Shown here one piece after another: positions 17,801 through 25,838 of a stretch of DNA of 64,000 nucleotides. A program made the translations under genes and the position numbers. Position 1 is the first letter of the stretch, and each line of letters begins with the position of its first letter. Source of the stretch: Ornithinimicrobium sufpigmenti (lineage in GTDB: Bacteria; Actinomycetota; Actinomycetes; Actinomycetales; Dermatophilaceae); contig NZ_CP036403.1 in the NCBI RefSeq assembly GCF_004322775.1, positions 1,364,001-1,428,000 on the forward strand, written 5' to 3'. The notes under the pieces were generated by a model, which had not been told where the DNA came from, made no database searches, and saw only the letters and a program-made list of their open reading frames with translations.

Positions 17801-18413
17801 CTTCGAGCGGGAGATGCTCGGCCTCTACGTCTCCGACCACCCGCTCAACGGCATCGAGCACATCCTGTCCCAGCACGCCAGCGCCTCCATCCTGGAGATG
17901 GTCGCGGACGAGGGCGTCAAGGACGGCGACTTCGTCACCGTGGCGGGCCTGCTCACCAACCTGCAGCTCAAGCGCACCAAGAACGGCGACCCCTACGCCC
18001 GCGCCAGCGTGGAGGACCTCGCCGGCTCGCTCGACGTCGTCTTCTGGCCCAAGACCTACATGACGATCTCCACGATGCTCGCCGAGGACACCGTCGTGGT
18101 GGTCAAGGGCCGGCTGAAGAAGGACGAGGGGGCCGAGCTGATGGCCAACGAGCTGACCCTGCCGGACATCCGGCAGGGACCCCGCGGACCGATCGTGCTC
18201 AACCTGCCGCTCGGCCGCGCCACGGACGGGCTCGCGCACAAGCTGAAGGGGGTCCTGGCCAACCACCCCGGCGCCACCGACGTCCACGTCAAGCTCAGCC
18301 AGCCGGGCCGGACCGTCCTGCTGCGCCTCGACCCGAGCCTGCGGGTCACCGCCAGCCCTGAGCTGTTCGGTGACCTCAAGGCGCTGCTGGGGCCGGCCTG
18401 CATCAGCGCCTGA
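14832..18413 (+). CDS. dnaE: DNA polymerase III alpha subunit
   Basis: The 1193-residue length is typical of DnaE1, the replicative polymerase. The N-terminal PHP domain (from FVHLHNHTEYSMLDGAA) supplies the metal-dependent proofreading exonuclease in actinobacteria. The polymerase core has GPGRGSGAGS and the catalytic aspartates in MPDFDVDFDD (about residue 420). After it come the beta-clamp-binding/HhH region (ALYRPGPMG, YGLCIYQEQVM, AHTAAYGVISYWTAYLK) and a C-terminal OB fold (VTVAGLLTNLQLKRTKNGDPYA). The ATG lies 8 nt after TAGGAT with no ribosome site, so it is probably leaderless. It converges on the next gene with only 9 bp between stops. Confidence 0.96.
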   Translation: MSRSVSPDQNFVHLHNHTEYSMLDGAARISEMFEVAAEQGMPAIATTDHGFVFGAYEFWKTAQRYDVKPIIGLEAYVTPGTHRTDKTRVKYGDGGRDDVSGSGAYTHMTLLARNNNGMHNLFRLASLASLEGYYFKPRMDRELLETYGQGLIATTGCPSGEIQTRLRMGQWDEAVRYASDMKDIFGQGNYYLELMDHGIDIERVVRQDLLKLAKELSLPLLATNDLHYTRREDAGAHGALLCVSTGSQLSDPNRFKFDGDGYYIKSAAEMREVWRELPEACDNTLLVAERCEVSFTEGEGRYMPKFPVPEGEDETSWFIKEVEAGLHRRFPEGVPDYARKQAEYETEVIVGKGYPGYFLVVADFINWAKSQGIRVGPGRGSGAGSTCAYALGITDLDPIPHGLIFERFLNPERMSMPDFDVDFDDRRRGEVIRYVTEKYGDDRVAMIVTYGTIKAKQALKDASRVMGFPFAMGEKLTKAMPPDVMGKGITLSGIEDPTDKRYAEASEFRELLADDPHAREVYETARGLEGLKRQWGVHAAGVIMSSEPLLDLIPIMRREQDGQIITQFDYPTCEALGLVKMDFLGLRNLTVLDDAIVNIKDNRGEDIDLEALSKDMTDRSTYDLLSRGDTLGVFQLDGNGMRQLLRLMQPDNFEDISAALALYRPGPMGVNAHTNFALRKNGKQENTPLDPQLKGKLQPEMESALEPILGNTYGLCIYQEQVMEIAQKLAGYTLGNADLLRRAMGKKKKEVLDAEYVPFSDGMKANGFTEASVAALWGVLVPFSDYAFNKAHTAAYGVISYWTAYLKANYPAEYMAALLTSVGDDKDKTALYLAECRRLRIPVLPPDVNQSVANFAAVGDDIRFGLQAIRNVGANVVDAIVRTREEKGAFTSFEDFLRKCPAVVCNKRTVDSLVKAGAFDSLGHTRQGLASIHERYVDALVDEKRQEAIGQDSLFSGFGFGDGDDAAAGMQIVTLPPVPAIEWEKSARLAFEREMLGLYVSDHPLNGIEHILSQHASASILEMVADEGVKDGDFVTVAGLLTNLQLKRTKNGDPYARASVEDLAGSLDVVFWPKTYMTISTMLAEDTVVVVKGRLKKDEGAELMANELTLPDIRQGPRGPIVLNLPLGRATDGLAHKLKGVLANHPGATDVHVKLSQPGRTVLLRLDPSLRVTASPELFGDLKALLGPACISA

Positions 18414-18422
18414 GGTGCCGGC

Positions 18423-20720
18423 CTACTCCACCCGCACGGGCAGGCTCGTCAGCCGGTAGGTGACCTCGGGCCGGTCGGCCCGGCGGGCGGTGAGCAGCAC
18501 CCGGTAGGCGCCGGCCCCCAGCCCGTCGGCGACCACCGCCTGCAGGTCGTCGGTCTCCACCTGCTGCAGGTGGTCGGCGCCCTGGACGAGCGTGAAGGTG
18601 CACCGCAGCGCCGCCCCGTTCGCCAGCCGGCCCACGCGCCGGGCCAGCACCCTCGATCCCTCGACCCACGCATGGCAGGCGATGCCCACGGGTGTCGCCG
18701 GGTCGGCCGCCCACGGCTCCAGGCCCGCACCCGCCTGGCCGGCGATGACGTCTGCCTGGGTCCGTGCCCCGCCGGGTCTGCCGGTCTGCACCGGCTCCGC
18801 CGGACGACCCCGGCCCATCCACCGGCCCAGGACCCCGTGTCGCCCGAGCCGGACCTCGGCAGCCAGCGGCTCGGGCTCGAGGGGGGAGTCCAGCACCCGC
18901 AGCAGGGACGCGACCTTGACCGCGGTCACCGGTCCCGGCAGCTGCCCCAGCCCGGCGAGCCGGGTCAGGTCGGCGACGGTGCGGTCCGGCAGGACCGCCG
19001 GGTCCGCGGTCAGGTCGTGCAGGCGCCACAGACCCTCGACCGTGAGGCGGTGCGTCTGCCCGCGGGCCTCGAACCGGTGGGGACCGCTCCACCGCCCGCG
19101 GCGGGCGTGGTTCTGGTCCTCCTGCGCGAAGTAGTCGGGGAACTGCTCCGGTGCGAACGGGCCGGTGGGTCCGGCCGGTGGGACAAAGTCCGGGTCGCGC
19201 TGGCTCCAGACCTCCTCGGGCCAGGAGCCCTCCGCGAACGGCATCCGGTTCAGCTCGGGGGCGGTCCGCTCGATGAGGTCGAAGACCGCCGTCCCGCGGT
19301 GCCGCTCCCAGTAGGGCAGGAGGTAGGCGGCACGGAGGAACTCGGGCGTGGCCAGCGGGTAGAGCGGGAGCGCCCGGGTGTCCAGCGACTGCAGCACGTG
19401 CCCGAAGTGGGAGCGGTTGCGGTGCAGCAGATAGTGGTAGTTGAGCTGCTCGTTGATCGCCGCGGACGGCAGCGGCGCGAAGGAGCGGGCGACGAGGTCC
19501 CGGCCGGCCGCCACCACCGACGGCGGCACGTGCACCTCGGGGTGCACGATCATCGTGTGCAGGGTGGCCAGGTCCCGGCCCAGCGTCGCGCGCCTGCGGC
19601 CCATCGCCCGCACCCACGACCGGGGGGCGATGACCGCGCGGTGCCCGGAGCGCACGGTCTCCCCGGCCGCACCGCGGAGGGCGACGTGCGGCTCGACCGG
19701 CCACCGCAGCTGACGCGCGGCGGGGAAGGACCAGCTGTTGCCGGCGGCATAGCTCTGGTGCAGCTCCAGGCTCTCGGCCCACGACAGCATCCGGTCCTGG
19801 TACTCGGGCTCCACGGTCCAGGGCAGCTCGAAGTGGCGGCGCAGGCTGTCCGTCACCGCGAGGTCGCGCCAGATGACCGAGCGGCCCCGGGCGTCTGCCC
19901 AGCGCACCGGGTCGGCCGCCGACACGCTCACGTGGGGGAGCACCCCGGCGTGCTGCAGCAGGGTGTAGACGGCCCGGCTGTCCTTGCCGCCGGAGCTGTA
20001 GAGGCGCAGGTCGGACCAGCCGGCCTCGGCGACCGACCGCAGCAGGCGCGTCACCCGGTCGACGCCGGCGTCCAGCAGCTCCTCGTAGGAGCGGCCCCGG
20101 GGGTCGGTGGTCACCGCGCGCTCGTGCAGCTCCCAGCCGTCGCCGTCCATGACCAGCAGCTCGGTGGGGCGCAGCAGCCGGACGCCCGAGACGAAGGTCT
20201 CGTCGCTCCAGTGCGAGCGCGTCAGGACGTGGGTCGAGGCCAGGGTGGTCAGCGCGAACGGCCAGTTGACCTCGAGCCGGACGCCGTCGGCCCGCAGCCG
20301 GTCGACGAGCGCGTCCAGGGTGGTGGCGAGGTAGACGTCCTGCCTGCGCCCGCGCCGGTGGGCGTAGGTGAACAGGTGCCCGAAGCCGTGGACGTCGGTG
20401 AGCGCCACCGCCGTCCGTGCCGCGTCGTCGGTGAGCAGCCCGACCCACTGGCCGGTCCCGTCCTCCAGGACGTCCAGGCCGAGCGGGTCGGGGGCGTCGC
20501 CGTACACCTCCACCGGCCCGGCGTCCGCCAGCAGGAACAACCCCTCCGCCTGCCGCAGCCGCACCCCGGCTCGTCGAGCACCGTCCCAGCGGGGTCTGCC
20601 CGGACCCACGTCGCGCACCACCCAGCAGGCGGTCCGGTGACGCAGGGGCGTCGGGATCATCGGCGTGACGTCGGGCGGGACCTGGGGCGGGACCTGGGGC
20701 GGGACCTGGGGCGGGACCAT
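18423..20720 (-). CDS. Orphan asparagine-synthetase-like PP-loop protein
   Basis: This 765-residue protein has an N-terminal part (about residues 25-190) with the size and feel of a class II glutamine amidotransferase domain but without an N-terminal catalytic Cys. An adenylating domain follows, with the PP-loop SSGGKDSRAVYTLL (SGGKDS at 243-248) and the insertion and acidic segments usual in asparagine-synthetase-like proteins up to about residue 480. The last about 250 residues are unassigned. It probably activates a carboxylate with ATP; substrate and nucleophile are unknown. There are no biosynthetic neighbours. The ATG at 20720 is 8 nt after TACCGT (leaderless). An in-frame alternative Met at residue 21 would remove a VPPQ repeat. 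Confidence 0.65.
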   Translation of the reverse strand: MVPPQVPPQVPPQVPPDVTPMIPTPLRHRTACWVVRDVGPGRPRWDGARRAGVRLRQAEGLFLLADAGPVEVYGDAPDPLGLDVLEDGTGQWVGLLTDDAARTAVALTDVHGFGHLFTYAHRRGRRQDVYLATTLDALVDRLRADGVRLEVNWPFALTTLASTHVLTRSHWSDETFVSGVRLLRPTELLVMDGDGWELHERAVTTDPRGRSYEELLDAGVDRVTRLLRSVAEAGWSDLRLYSSGGKDSRAVYTLLQHAGVLPHVSVSAADPVRWADARGRSVIWRDLAVTDSLRRHFELPWTVEPEYQDRMLSWAESLELHQSYAAGNSWSFPAARQLRWPVEPHVALRGAAGETVRSGHRAVIAPRSWVRAMGRRRATLGRDLATLHTMIVHPEVHVPPSVVAAGRDLVARSFAPLPSAAINEQLNYHYLLHRNRSHFGHVLQSLDTRALPLYPLATPEFLRAAYLLPYWERHRGTAVFDLIERTAPELNRMPFAEGSWPEEVWSQRDPDFVPPAGPTGPFAPEQFPDYFAQEDQNHARRGRWSGPHRFEARGQTHRLTVEGLWRLHDLTADPAVLPDRTVADLTRLAGLGQLPGPVTAVKVASLLRVLDSPLEPEPLAAEVRLGRHGVLGRWMGRGRPAEPVQTGRPGGARTQADVIAGQAGAGLEPWAADPATPVGIACHAWVEGSRVLARRVGRLANGAALRCTFTLVQGADHLQQVETDDLQAVVADGLGAGAYRVLLTARRADRPEVTYRLTSLPVRVE
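20674..20718 (-). repeat. 12-bp tandem repeat at the 5' end of the PP-loop gene
   Basis: Three perfect copies of GGCGGGACCTGG (20674-20709 on the plus strand) plus a partial fourth encode a VPPQ repeat right after the start codon. The unit length keeps the frame. Confidence 0.85.
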
Positions 20721-20728
20721 CGACCTTC

Positions 20729-20787
20729 ACGGTAGCCGACCGCGGCTGCGGGGCCGCAGCGGCGCACGGGCGACCGGCGGGTAACGT
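20729..20787. promoter_or_regulatory. Back-to-back leaderless promoters
   Basis: On the minus strand TACCGT (20734 down to 20729) lies 8 nt before the ATG of the PP-loop gene. On the plus strand TAACGT (20782-20787) lies 6 nt before the GTG of ptrB. About 50 bp separate the two -10 elements, so each upstream region overlaps the other. Confidence 0.55.
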
Positions 20788-20793
20788 GGGCGG

Positions 20794-22929
20794 GTGACCA
20801 CCCAGCCCGACGCCATACCCTCTGCTCCCCGCGCGGCCCGGCGCGAGACCGTCCGCAGCCACCACGGCGAGGACGTCGTCGACGCCTACGAGTGGCTGCG
20901 GGACAAGACCGACCCGGACGTGATCGCCCACCTGGAGGCGGAGAACGCCTGGACGCAGGAGCGCACCGCGCACCTGGAGGGTCTGCGCGAGCGCATCTTC
21001 GCCGAGATCAAGGGCCGCACCCAGGAGACCGACCTCTCGGTCCCCGTCCGGCACCGCGACTGGTGGTACTACACCCGCACCGTCGAGGGCCAGCAGTATG
21101 CCGTGCACGGCCGGATCGCGGTCGGCGAGAGCCCCGAGCGCCCGGTGCTCGACCCGGGCAGCGCGCCGGAGGGGGAGGAGCTGCTGCTGGACGGCAACGC
21201 CGAGGCCGCCGGCGAGGAGTTCTTCTCCCTCGGCGCCTTCGACGTCAGCCCGGCCGGCGACCGGCTGGCCTACGCGGTGGACACCACCGGCGACGAGCGC
21301 TTCGACGTGCGGATCAAGGACCTGCGCACCGGCGAGGTCGTCGACGACGCCGTCACCGGCATCGGCTACGGCACCGCCTGGTCCGCCGAGGGCGACCACC
21401 TCTTCTACACCCGCGTCGACGACGCCTGGCGCCCGTTCCAGGTGTGGCGGCACGCGGTCGGCACCGCCGCCAAGCAGGACGTGCTCGTCTACCAGGAGGA
21501 CGACGAGCGGTTCTGGATGGGCGTGGGCGCCTCCCGCGACGACCGGCACGTGCTCATCGGGCTCGGCAGCAAGAACACCTCGGAGTTCCGCATCCTGGAG
21601 GCCGACGACCCGACCGGGGAGTTCCGCGTGGTCGCCCCTCGCCAGGAGGGGGTGGAGTATGACGTGGAGCCGGCCGGCGACCGGCTCTGGATCGTGCACA
21701 ACAAGGGCCACCGCGACTTCGAGCTCGCGGTCGCGCCGCTGGGCTCGGCGTCCGCCGACGACTGGACCACGGTGCTCCCCGGCGAGGAGGGGGTGCGGAT
21801 CAGCACCGTCGACGCCTTCGCCGGCCACCTCGCCGTCTCGCTGCGCCGGGACGGCCTGACCCAGGTGCAGGTCCTGCCCCTGTCCGCCGACGGCCGTCCG
21901 GTAGGCGCGGGCTACCAGGTGCCGGTCGAGGAGGAGGTCTACTCCATCGACACCGGCGCCAACCCGACCTACGACACCGACACCCTGCAGGTGGTCATCG
22001 AGTCGCTGGTGACCCCGCGCAGCGTCTACGACCTGGACCTGGCCTCGGGGGCGCTGACGCTGGTCAAGCGCCAGCCCGTCCTCGGCGGCTACGACCCGCA
22101 GGACTACCAGCAGCACCGGCTGTGGGCCACCGCCGCCGACGGCACCCGGATCCCCATCTCCCTCGTCGCCCGCAAGGACGTCGTCCCCGACGGCACCGCC
22201 CCCGGCCTGCTCTACGGCTACGGCTCCTACGAGATCTCCATCGACCCCTACTTCTCCGTCTCCCGGCTGTCCTACCTGGACCGCGGTGTGGTCTACGCCG
22301 TCGCGCACGTGCGCGGCGGCGGCGAGATGGGCCGCGGCTGGTACGAGTCCGGGCGCATGGAGCACAAGACGAACACCTTCACCGACTTCGTCGCCTGTGC
22401 CGACCACGTCGTCGAGACCGGTTGGGTGGCACCCGACCGGCTCGCCGCCGAGGGCCGCTCAGCCGGTGGGCTGCTCATGGGCGCCGTGGTCAACCTGGCT
22501 CCCGAGCGGTTCCGGGTCGTGCACGCCGGGGTGGCCTTCGTCGACGCGCTCACCACGATCCTGGACCCCTCGCTCCCGCTGACCGTCGGCGAGTGGGAGG
22601 AGTGGGGCAACCCGCTGGAGTCGGCGGAGATCTACTCCCTGATGCGCTCCTACACCCCCTACGAGAACATCCGGCCCGTGCAGTACCCGGCGATCCTGGC
22701 CACCACCGGCCTCAACGACACCCGGGTCTTCTTCGTCGAGCCGGCCAAGTGGGTCGCCCGGTTGCGGGAGACCGTCACCAACGACCCGCACGAGCGCCCG
22801 ATCCTGCTCAAGACCGAGATGGTCGCCGGCCACGGCGGCAAGACCGGCCGGTATGACGCGTGGCGCGAGACCGCCTTCGAGGTCGCCTTCGTGCTGGACC
22901 AGCTCGGGGTGGGCGGGGACGAGCGGTAG
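20794..22929 (+). CDS. ptrB: Oligopeptidase B (prolyl oligopeptidase family S9A)
   Basis: The 711-residue protein has an N-terminal seven-bladed beta-propeller (about residues 70-420) and a C-terminal alpha/beta hydrolase. The catalytic Ser556 is in AAEGRSAGGLLMG, the Asp642 region is TTGLNDTRV, and His680 is in AGHGGKTGR. No signal peptide is seen. Oligopeptidase B cleaves short peptides after Arg/Lys in the cytoplasm. It lies directly upstream of an oligopeptide ABC importer, so imported peptides are plausible substrates. The GTG at 20794 is 6 nt after TAACGT, indicating a leaderless transcript. Confidence 0.92.
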   Translation: MTTQPDAIPSAPRAARRETVRSHHGEDVVDAYEWLRDKTDPDVIAHLEAENAWTQERTAHLEGLRERIFAEIKGRTQETDLSVPVRHRDWWYYTRTVEGQQYAVHGRIAVGESPERPVLDPGSAPEGEELLLDGNAEAAGEEFFSLGAFDVSPAGDRLAYAVDTTGDERFDVRIKDLRTGEVVDDAVTGIGYGTAWSAEGDHLFYTRVDDAWRPFQVWRHAVGTAAKQDVLVYQEDDERFWMGVGASRDDRHVLIGLGSKNTSEFRILEADDPTGEFRVVAPRQEGVEYDVEPAGDRLWIVHNKGHRDFELAVAPLGSASADDWTTVLPGEEGVRISTVDAFAGHLAVSLRRDGLTQVQVLPLSADGRPVGAGYQVPVEEEVYSIDTGANPTYDTDTLQVVIESLVTPRSVYDLDLASGALTLVKRQPVLGGYDPQDYQQHRLWATAADGTRIPISLVARKDVVPDGTAPGLLYGYGSYEISIDPYFSVSRLSYLDRGVVYAVAHVRGGGEMGRGWYESGRMEHKTNTFTDFVACADHVVETGWVAPDRLAAEGRSAGGLLMGAVVNLAPERFRVVHAGVAFVDALTTILDPSLPLTVGEWEEWGNPLESAEIYSLMRSYTPYENIRPVQYPAILATTGLNDTRVFFVEPAKWVARLRETVTNDPHERPILLKTEMVAGHGGKTGRYDAWRETAFEVAFVLDQLGVGGDER

Positions 22930-23133
22930 GGCGACCCCGAGGCCGCACGAGGAAGGCCACCGTGACCACGGGAGCGGCGGCTGAGCGGCATACCAGGGCA
23001 GGACCTGCCGTGGCGGCATGTCACGATCCGGTGACAATCGCCCCATCCACCACACCGATAGTTGTCGCGGCGGCCCCGCATAGGTCACGGTGTGTCTCAT
23101 CGCATACCCGACCAGCGAAGGAGCTGATCCGCG

Positions 23134-24798
23134 TTGATCATCCGACGACCTGCTTTCAGGCTCGCGGCCGTGACGGCAGCCGCCACCCTGGTGCTCACCG
23201 CCTGCAACGGCGGCGGTGACGAAGTCGACGTCGACCCGGACCCGGACGGTCCCGACCAGACGCTCGGTGAGCCCGGTGAGGGTGGCGAGGAGACCGGCGA
23301 GCCCGGCGCCTCCGGCGGCGAGTTCACCATCTACAACTGCGAGCCCCAGAACCTGCAGACCGGCAGCTCCTCGGAGGTCTGCGGCAGCAAGGTCCTCGAG
23401 CAGCTCTACAGCGGGCTGACCTCGATCGACTACGACAGCGGCGAGGTCGTCGGCGTGGTCGCCTCCGACTGGGAGACCGAGGACGCCCAGAACTGGACCT
23501 TCACCCTCCGCGACGACTTCACCTTCCACAACGGTGACCCGGTCACCGCGCAGACCTTCGTCGACACCTGGAACTGGATCGTCAACCCCGACAACGGCCA
23601 GACCCAGGAGGCCTTCTTCGACAAGATCGAGGGCTACCAGGAGGTGGCCGACGGCGAGGCCACCGAGATGTCCGGTCTGTCCGCGCCCGACGACACCACG
23701 CTGGAGATCACGCTCTCCGAGCCGTTCTCGCCGTTCCCTGCGCAGCTCAGCTACACCGCCTTCTACCCGCTGCCCGAGGTCGCCTTCGAGGACATCGCCG
23801 CCTTCCAGGAGGCGCCGATCGGCAACGGCCGCTACCAGATGGACGGCGAGTGGGTGCACAACGTCGAGATCGCGATGACCCGCTACGAGGACTGGCCGGG
23901 CGACGAGCCTGGCCTCGCGGACCGCGTCGTCTGGAAGATCTACTCCGACGTCAACACCGCCTACCTCGACGTGCAGGCGGGCTCGCTCGACATCCTGGAC
24001 GGCATCCCGCCGGAGCGGCTGGCCACGGTGGACCAGGAGTTCCCCGACCAGTACCAGGAGGACCAGACCAGCTCGTTCACCTACCTGGGCTTCCCGCTCT
24101 ACCAGGAGGAGTTCCAGGACCCGGACATCCGGCACGCGCTCTCCATGGCGATCGACCGGCAGACGATCATCGACACCATCTTCAACGGCGCTCGTGAGCC
24201 CGCGACCGGCGTCATCCCGCCGGTGCTGCCGGAGTACCGCGGGGACGCCTGCAACTACTGCGACTTCGACGCCGAGACCGCCCGGCAGATGTACGAGGAC
24301 GCCGGCGGCCCCTCCGAGCTGACCATCTACTTCAACTCCGGCGCCGGCCACGAGGAGTGGACCGAGGCCGTGGCGAACATGTGGCAGCAGAACCTGCCGA
24401 TCGACAGCATCTCCTTCGAGTCGCTGGAGTTCGCGCAGTACCTTGACCTGCACGACGAAGAGGTCATCACCGGGCCGTACCGCCTGGGCTGGGTGCTGAG
24501 CTACCCGAGCCCGCAGTACGCCATGGAGCCGCTCTACAGCACGGGCGCCGACTCCAACTACGCGCGGTACAGCAACGAGGAGTTCGACAACCTCATCGAC
24601 CAGGCCAACGCCGAGGCCGACGAGGACGCCGCGGCCGAGCTCTACCAGCAGGCGGAGGACATCCTGCTGGAGGACATGCCGGTCATCCCGATGTGGTACG
24701 AGACGAGGACGACGGTCCACAGCACGAACGTGGACAACATCGTGGTCGACCCGCGGACGTTCGTCCGGGTCGAGCAGGTCGAGGTCACCTCCGGCTGA
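23134..24798 (+). CDS. oppA: Oligopeptide/dipeptide ABC transporter substrate-binding lipoprotein
   Basis: The 554-residue protein starts at TTG 23134, with AAGGAG 10 nt upstream. A basic leader and hydrophobic stretch end in the lipobox LTAC (Cys at about 22), so it should be lipidated and processed by LspA. A roughly 35-residue acidic, Gly-rich linker follows, then the family 5 solute-binding domain: LEQLYSGLTSIDYDSGEVV, WTFTLRDDFTFHNGDPVTA, and DIRHALSMAIDRQTI. It captures peptides at the cell surface for the OppBC channel. A strong hairpin separates it from oppB. Confidence 0.9.
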   Translation: MIIRRPAFRLAAVTAAATLVLTACNGGGDEVDVDPDPDGPDQTLGEPGEGGEETGEPGASGGEFTIYNCEPQNLQTGSSSEVCGSKVLEQLYSGLTSIDYDSGEVVGVVASDWETEDAQNWTFTLRDDFTFHNGDPVTAQTFVDTWNWIVNPDNGQTQEAFFDKIEGYQEVADGEATEMSGLSAPDDTTLEITLSEPFSPFPAQLSYTAFYPLPEVAFEDIAAFQEAPIGNGRYQMDGEWVHNVEIAMTRYEDWPGDEPGLADRVVWKIYSDVNTAYLDVQAGSLDILDGIPPERLATVDQEFPDQYQEDQTSSFTYLGFPLYQEEFQDPDIRHALSMAIDRQTIIDTIFNGAREPATGVIPPVLPEYRGDACNYCDFDAETARQMYEDAGGPSELTIYFNSGAGHEEWTEAVANMWQQNLPIDSISFESLEFAQYLDLHDEEVITGPYRLGWVLSYPSPQYAMEPLYSTGADSNYARYSNEEFDNLIDQANAEADEDAAAELYQQAEDILLEDMPVIPMWYETRTTVHSTNVDNIVVDPRTFVRVEQVEVTSG

Positions 24799-24827
24799 CC
24801 CGGTCTCTCCGCCCGACCCGGCACCAT

Positions 24828-24864
24828 GACCGTCGGGGAGCAGCCCGGCTGCTCCCCGACGGTC
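24828..24864 (+). terminator. Intra-operon hairpin between oppA and oppB
   Basis: Positions 24828-24843 and 24849-24864 form a perfect 16-bp stem with a 5-nt loop and no T-run. It probably stabilises the oppA mRNA or partly terminates transcription, so that binding protein exceeds permease; that is inference. Confidence 0.65.
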
Positions 24865-24914
24865 GCCGGGTTCGGCCATGCTAGACCTCCCAGCCCGACC
24901 CTCAGAGGAGCACC

Positions 24915-25838
24915 ATGGCGCGCTACATCATCCGCCGGCTGCTGCAGTTCATCCCGGTCACGCTGATCGCGACGTTCATCGTCTTCGCCCTCGTCTTCGC
25001 CATCCCCGGCGACCCGATCCGGGCCCTCGCCGGCGACCGGCCCCTGGCGCCGCACATCGTCGAGGCGATCCGCGAGCGCTACAACCTCGACGACCCGCTG
25101 CTGGTGCAGTACGGCAAGTGGCTGGCCAACGTCTTCCAGGGCGACTTCGGCACGACCTTCCAGGGCCGGCCGGTCAGCGACATCATCGCCCAGCGCTTCC
25201 CGGTGACGCTGCGCCTGGCGATCGTCGCCTTCATCATCCAGTCGATCATCGGCATCCTCGCCGGCATCCTGGCCGCGGTCCGGCAGAAGGGCTTCGTCGA
25301 CAGCCTGGTCCAGGTGAGCACCGTGGTGCTGGTGGCGATCCCGACGCTGGCCATGGCCTTCCTCATGCAGGTGGTCTTCGGTCTGCAGCTGGGCTGGTTC
25401 CCCATCGCCGGGATCACCCAGGGCTGGTACTCCTACCTCCTGCCCGGCGCCGCGCTGGCCTCGGTGTCGACGGCGATGGTCGCCCGCCTGGTGCGGACCT
25501 CGCTGATCGAGAACCTGCGGGCGGACTACGTGCGCACCGCGACCGCCAAGGGGATGAAGCGCAGCCGGGTGGTCGGGCGGCACGCCATGCGCAACTCGCT
25601 CATCCCGGTCGTCACCTTCCTCGGCGCCGACCTGGGCTCGATGCTGGGCGGCACCATCATCATCGAGGGCATCTTCAACATGCCCGGCCTCGGCGGTGAG
25701 GTCTTCCGCGCCGTCCGTGCCCAGGAGGGCACGGTCGTGGTCGGGATCGTCACCCTCTTCATCCTCTTCTTCGTGGTGATCAACCTGATCGTCGACATCC
25801 TCTACGCCTACCTCGACCCGAGGATCCGCTATGAGTGA
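24915..25838 (+). CDS. oppB: Oligopeptide ABC transporter permease OppB
   Basis: The 307-residue protein has six membrane helices of the DppB/OppB type. The N-terminal MARYIIRRLLQFIPVTLIA is typical of OppB/DppB, and the cytoplasmic EAA-type loop (about residues 205-235, TATAKGMKRSRVVGRHAMRN) contacts the ATPases. It has a GAGGAG ribosome site before the ATG at 24915 and an 8-bp overlap with oppC. Confidence 0.93.
   Translation: MARYIIRRLLQFIPVTLIATFIVFALVFAIPGDPIRALAGDRPLAPHIVEAIRERYNLDDPLLVQYGKWLANVFQGDFGTTFQGRPVSDIIAQRFPVTLRLAIVAFIIQSIIGILAGILAAVRQKGFVDSLVQVSTVVLVAIPTLAMAFLMQVVFGLQLGWFPIAGITQGWYSYLLPGAALASVSTAMVARLVRTSLIENLRADYVRTATAKGMKRSRVVGRHAMRNSLIPVVTFLGADLGSMLGGTIIIEGIFNMPGLGGEVFRAVRAQEGTVVVGIVTLFILFFVVINLIVDILYAYLDPRIRYE

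Noticed and set aside
14841..18287. 1148-residue open frame on the minus strand
   Set aside because: Antisense shadow of dnaE; composition is Val/Asp/His/Leu-rich as expected from the reversed codon pattern, with no family motif or ribosome site.
18423..20720. Natural-product biosynthetic cluster around the asparagine-synthetase-like gene
   Set aside because: Neighbours are dnaE and ptrB; no precursor peptide, NRPS, PKS or tailoring enzymes are adjacent.
18403..22407. 1334-residue minus-strand frame spanning the PP-loop gene and ptrB
   Set aside because: It is the out-of-frame shadow of one gene joined to the antisense of ptrB; GC-rich DNA lacks stop codons. No recognisable domains.
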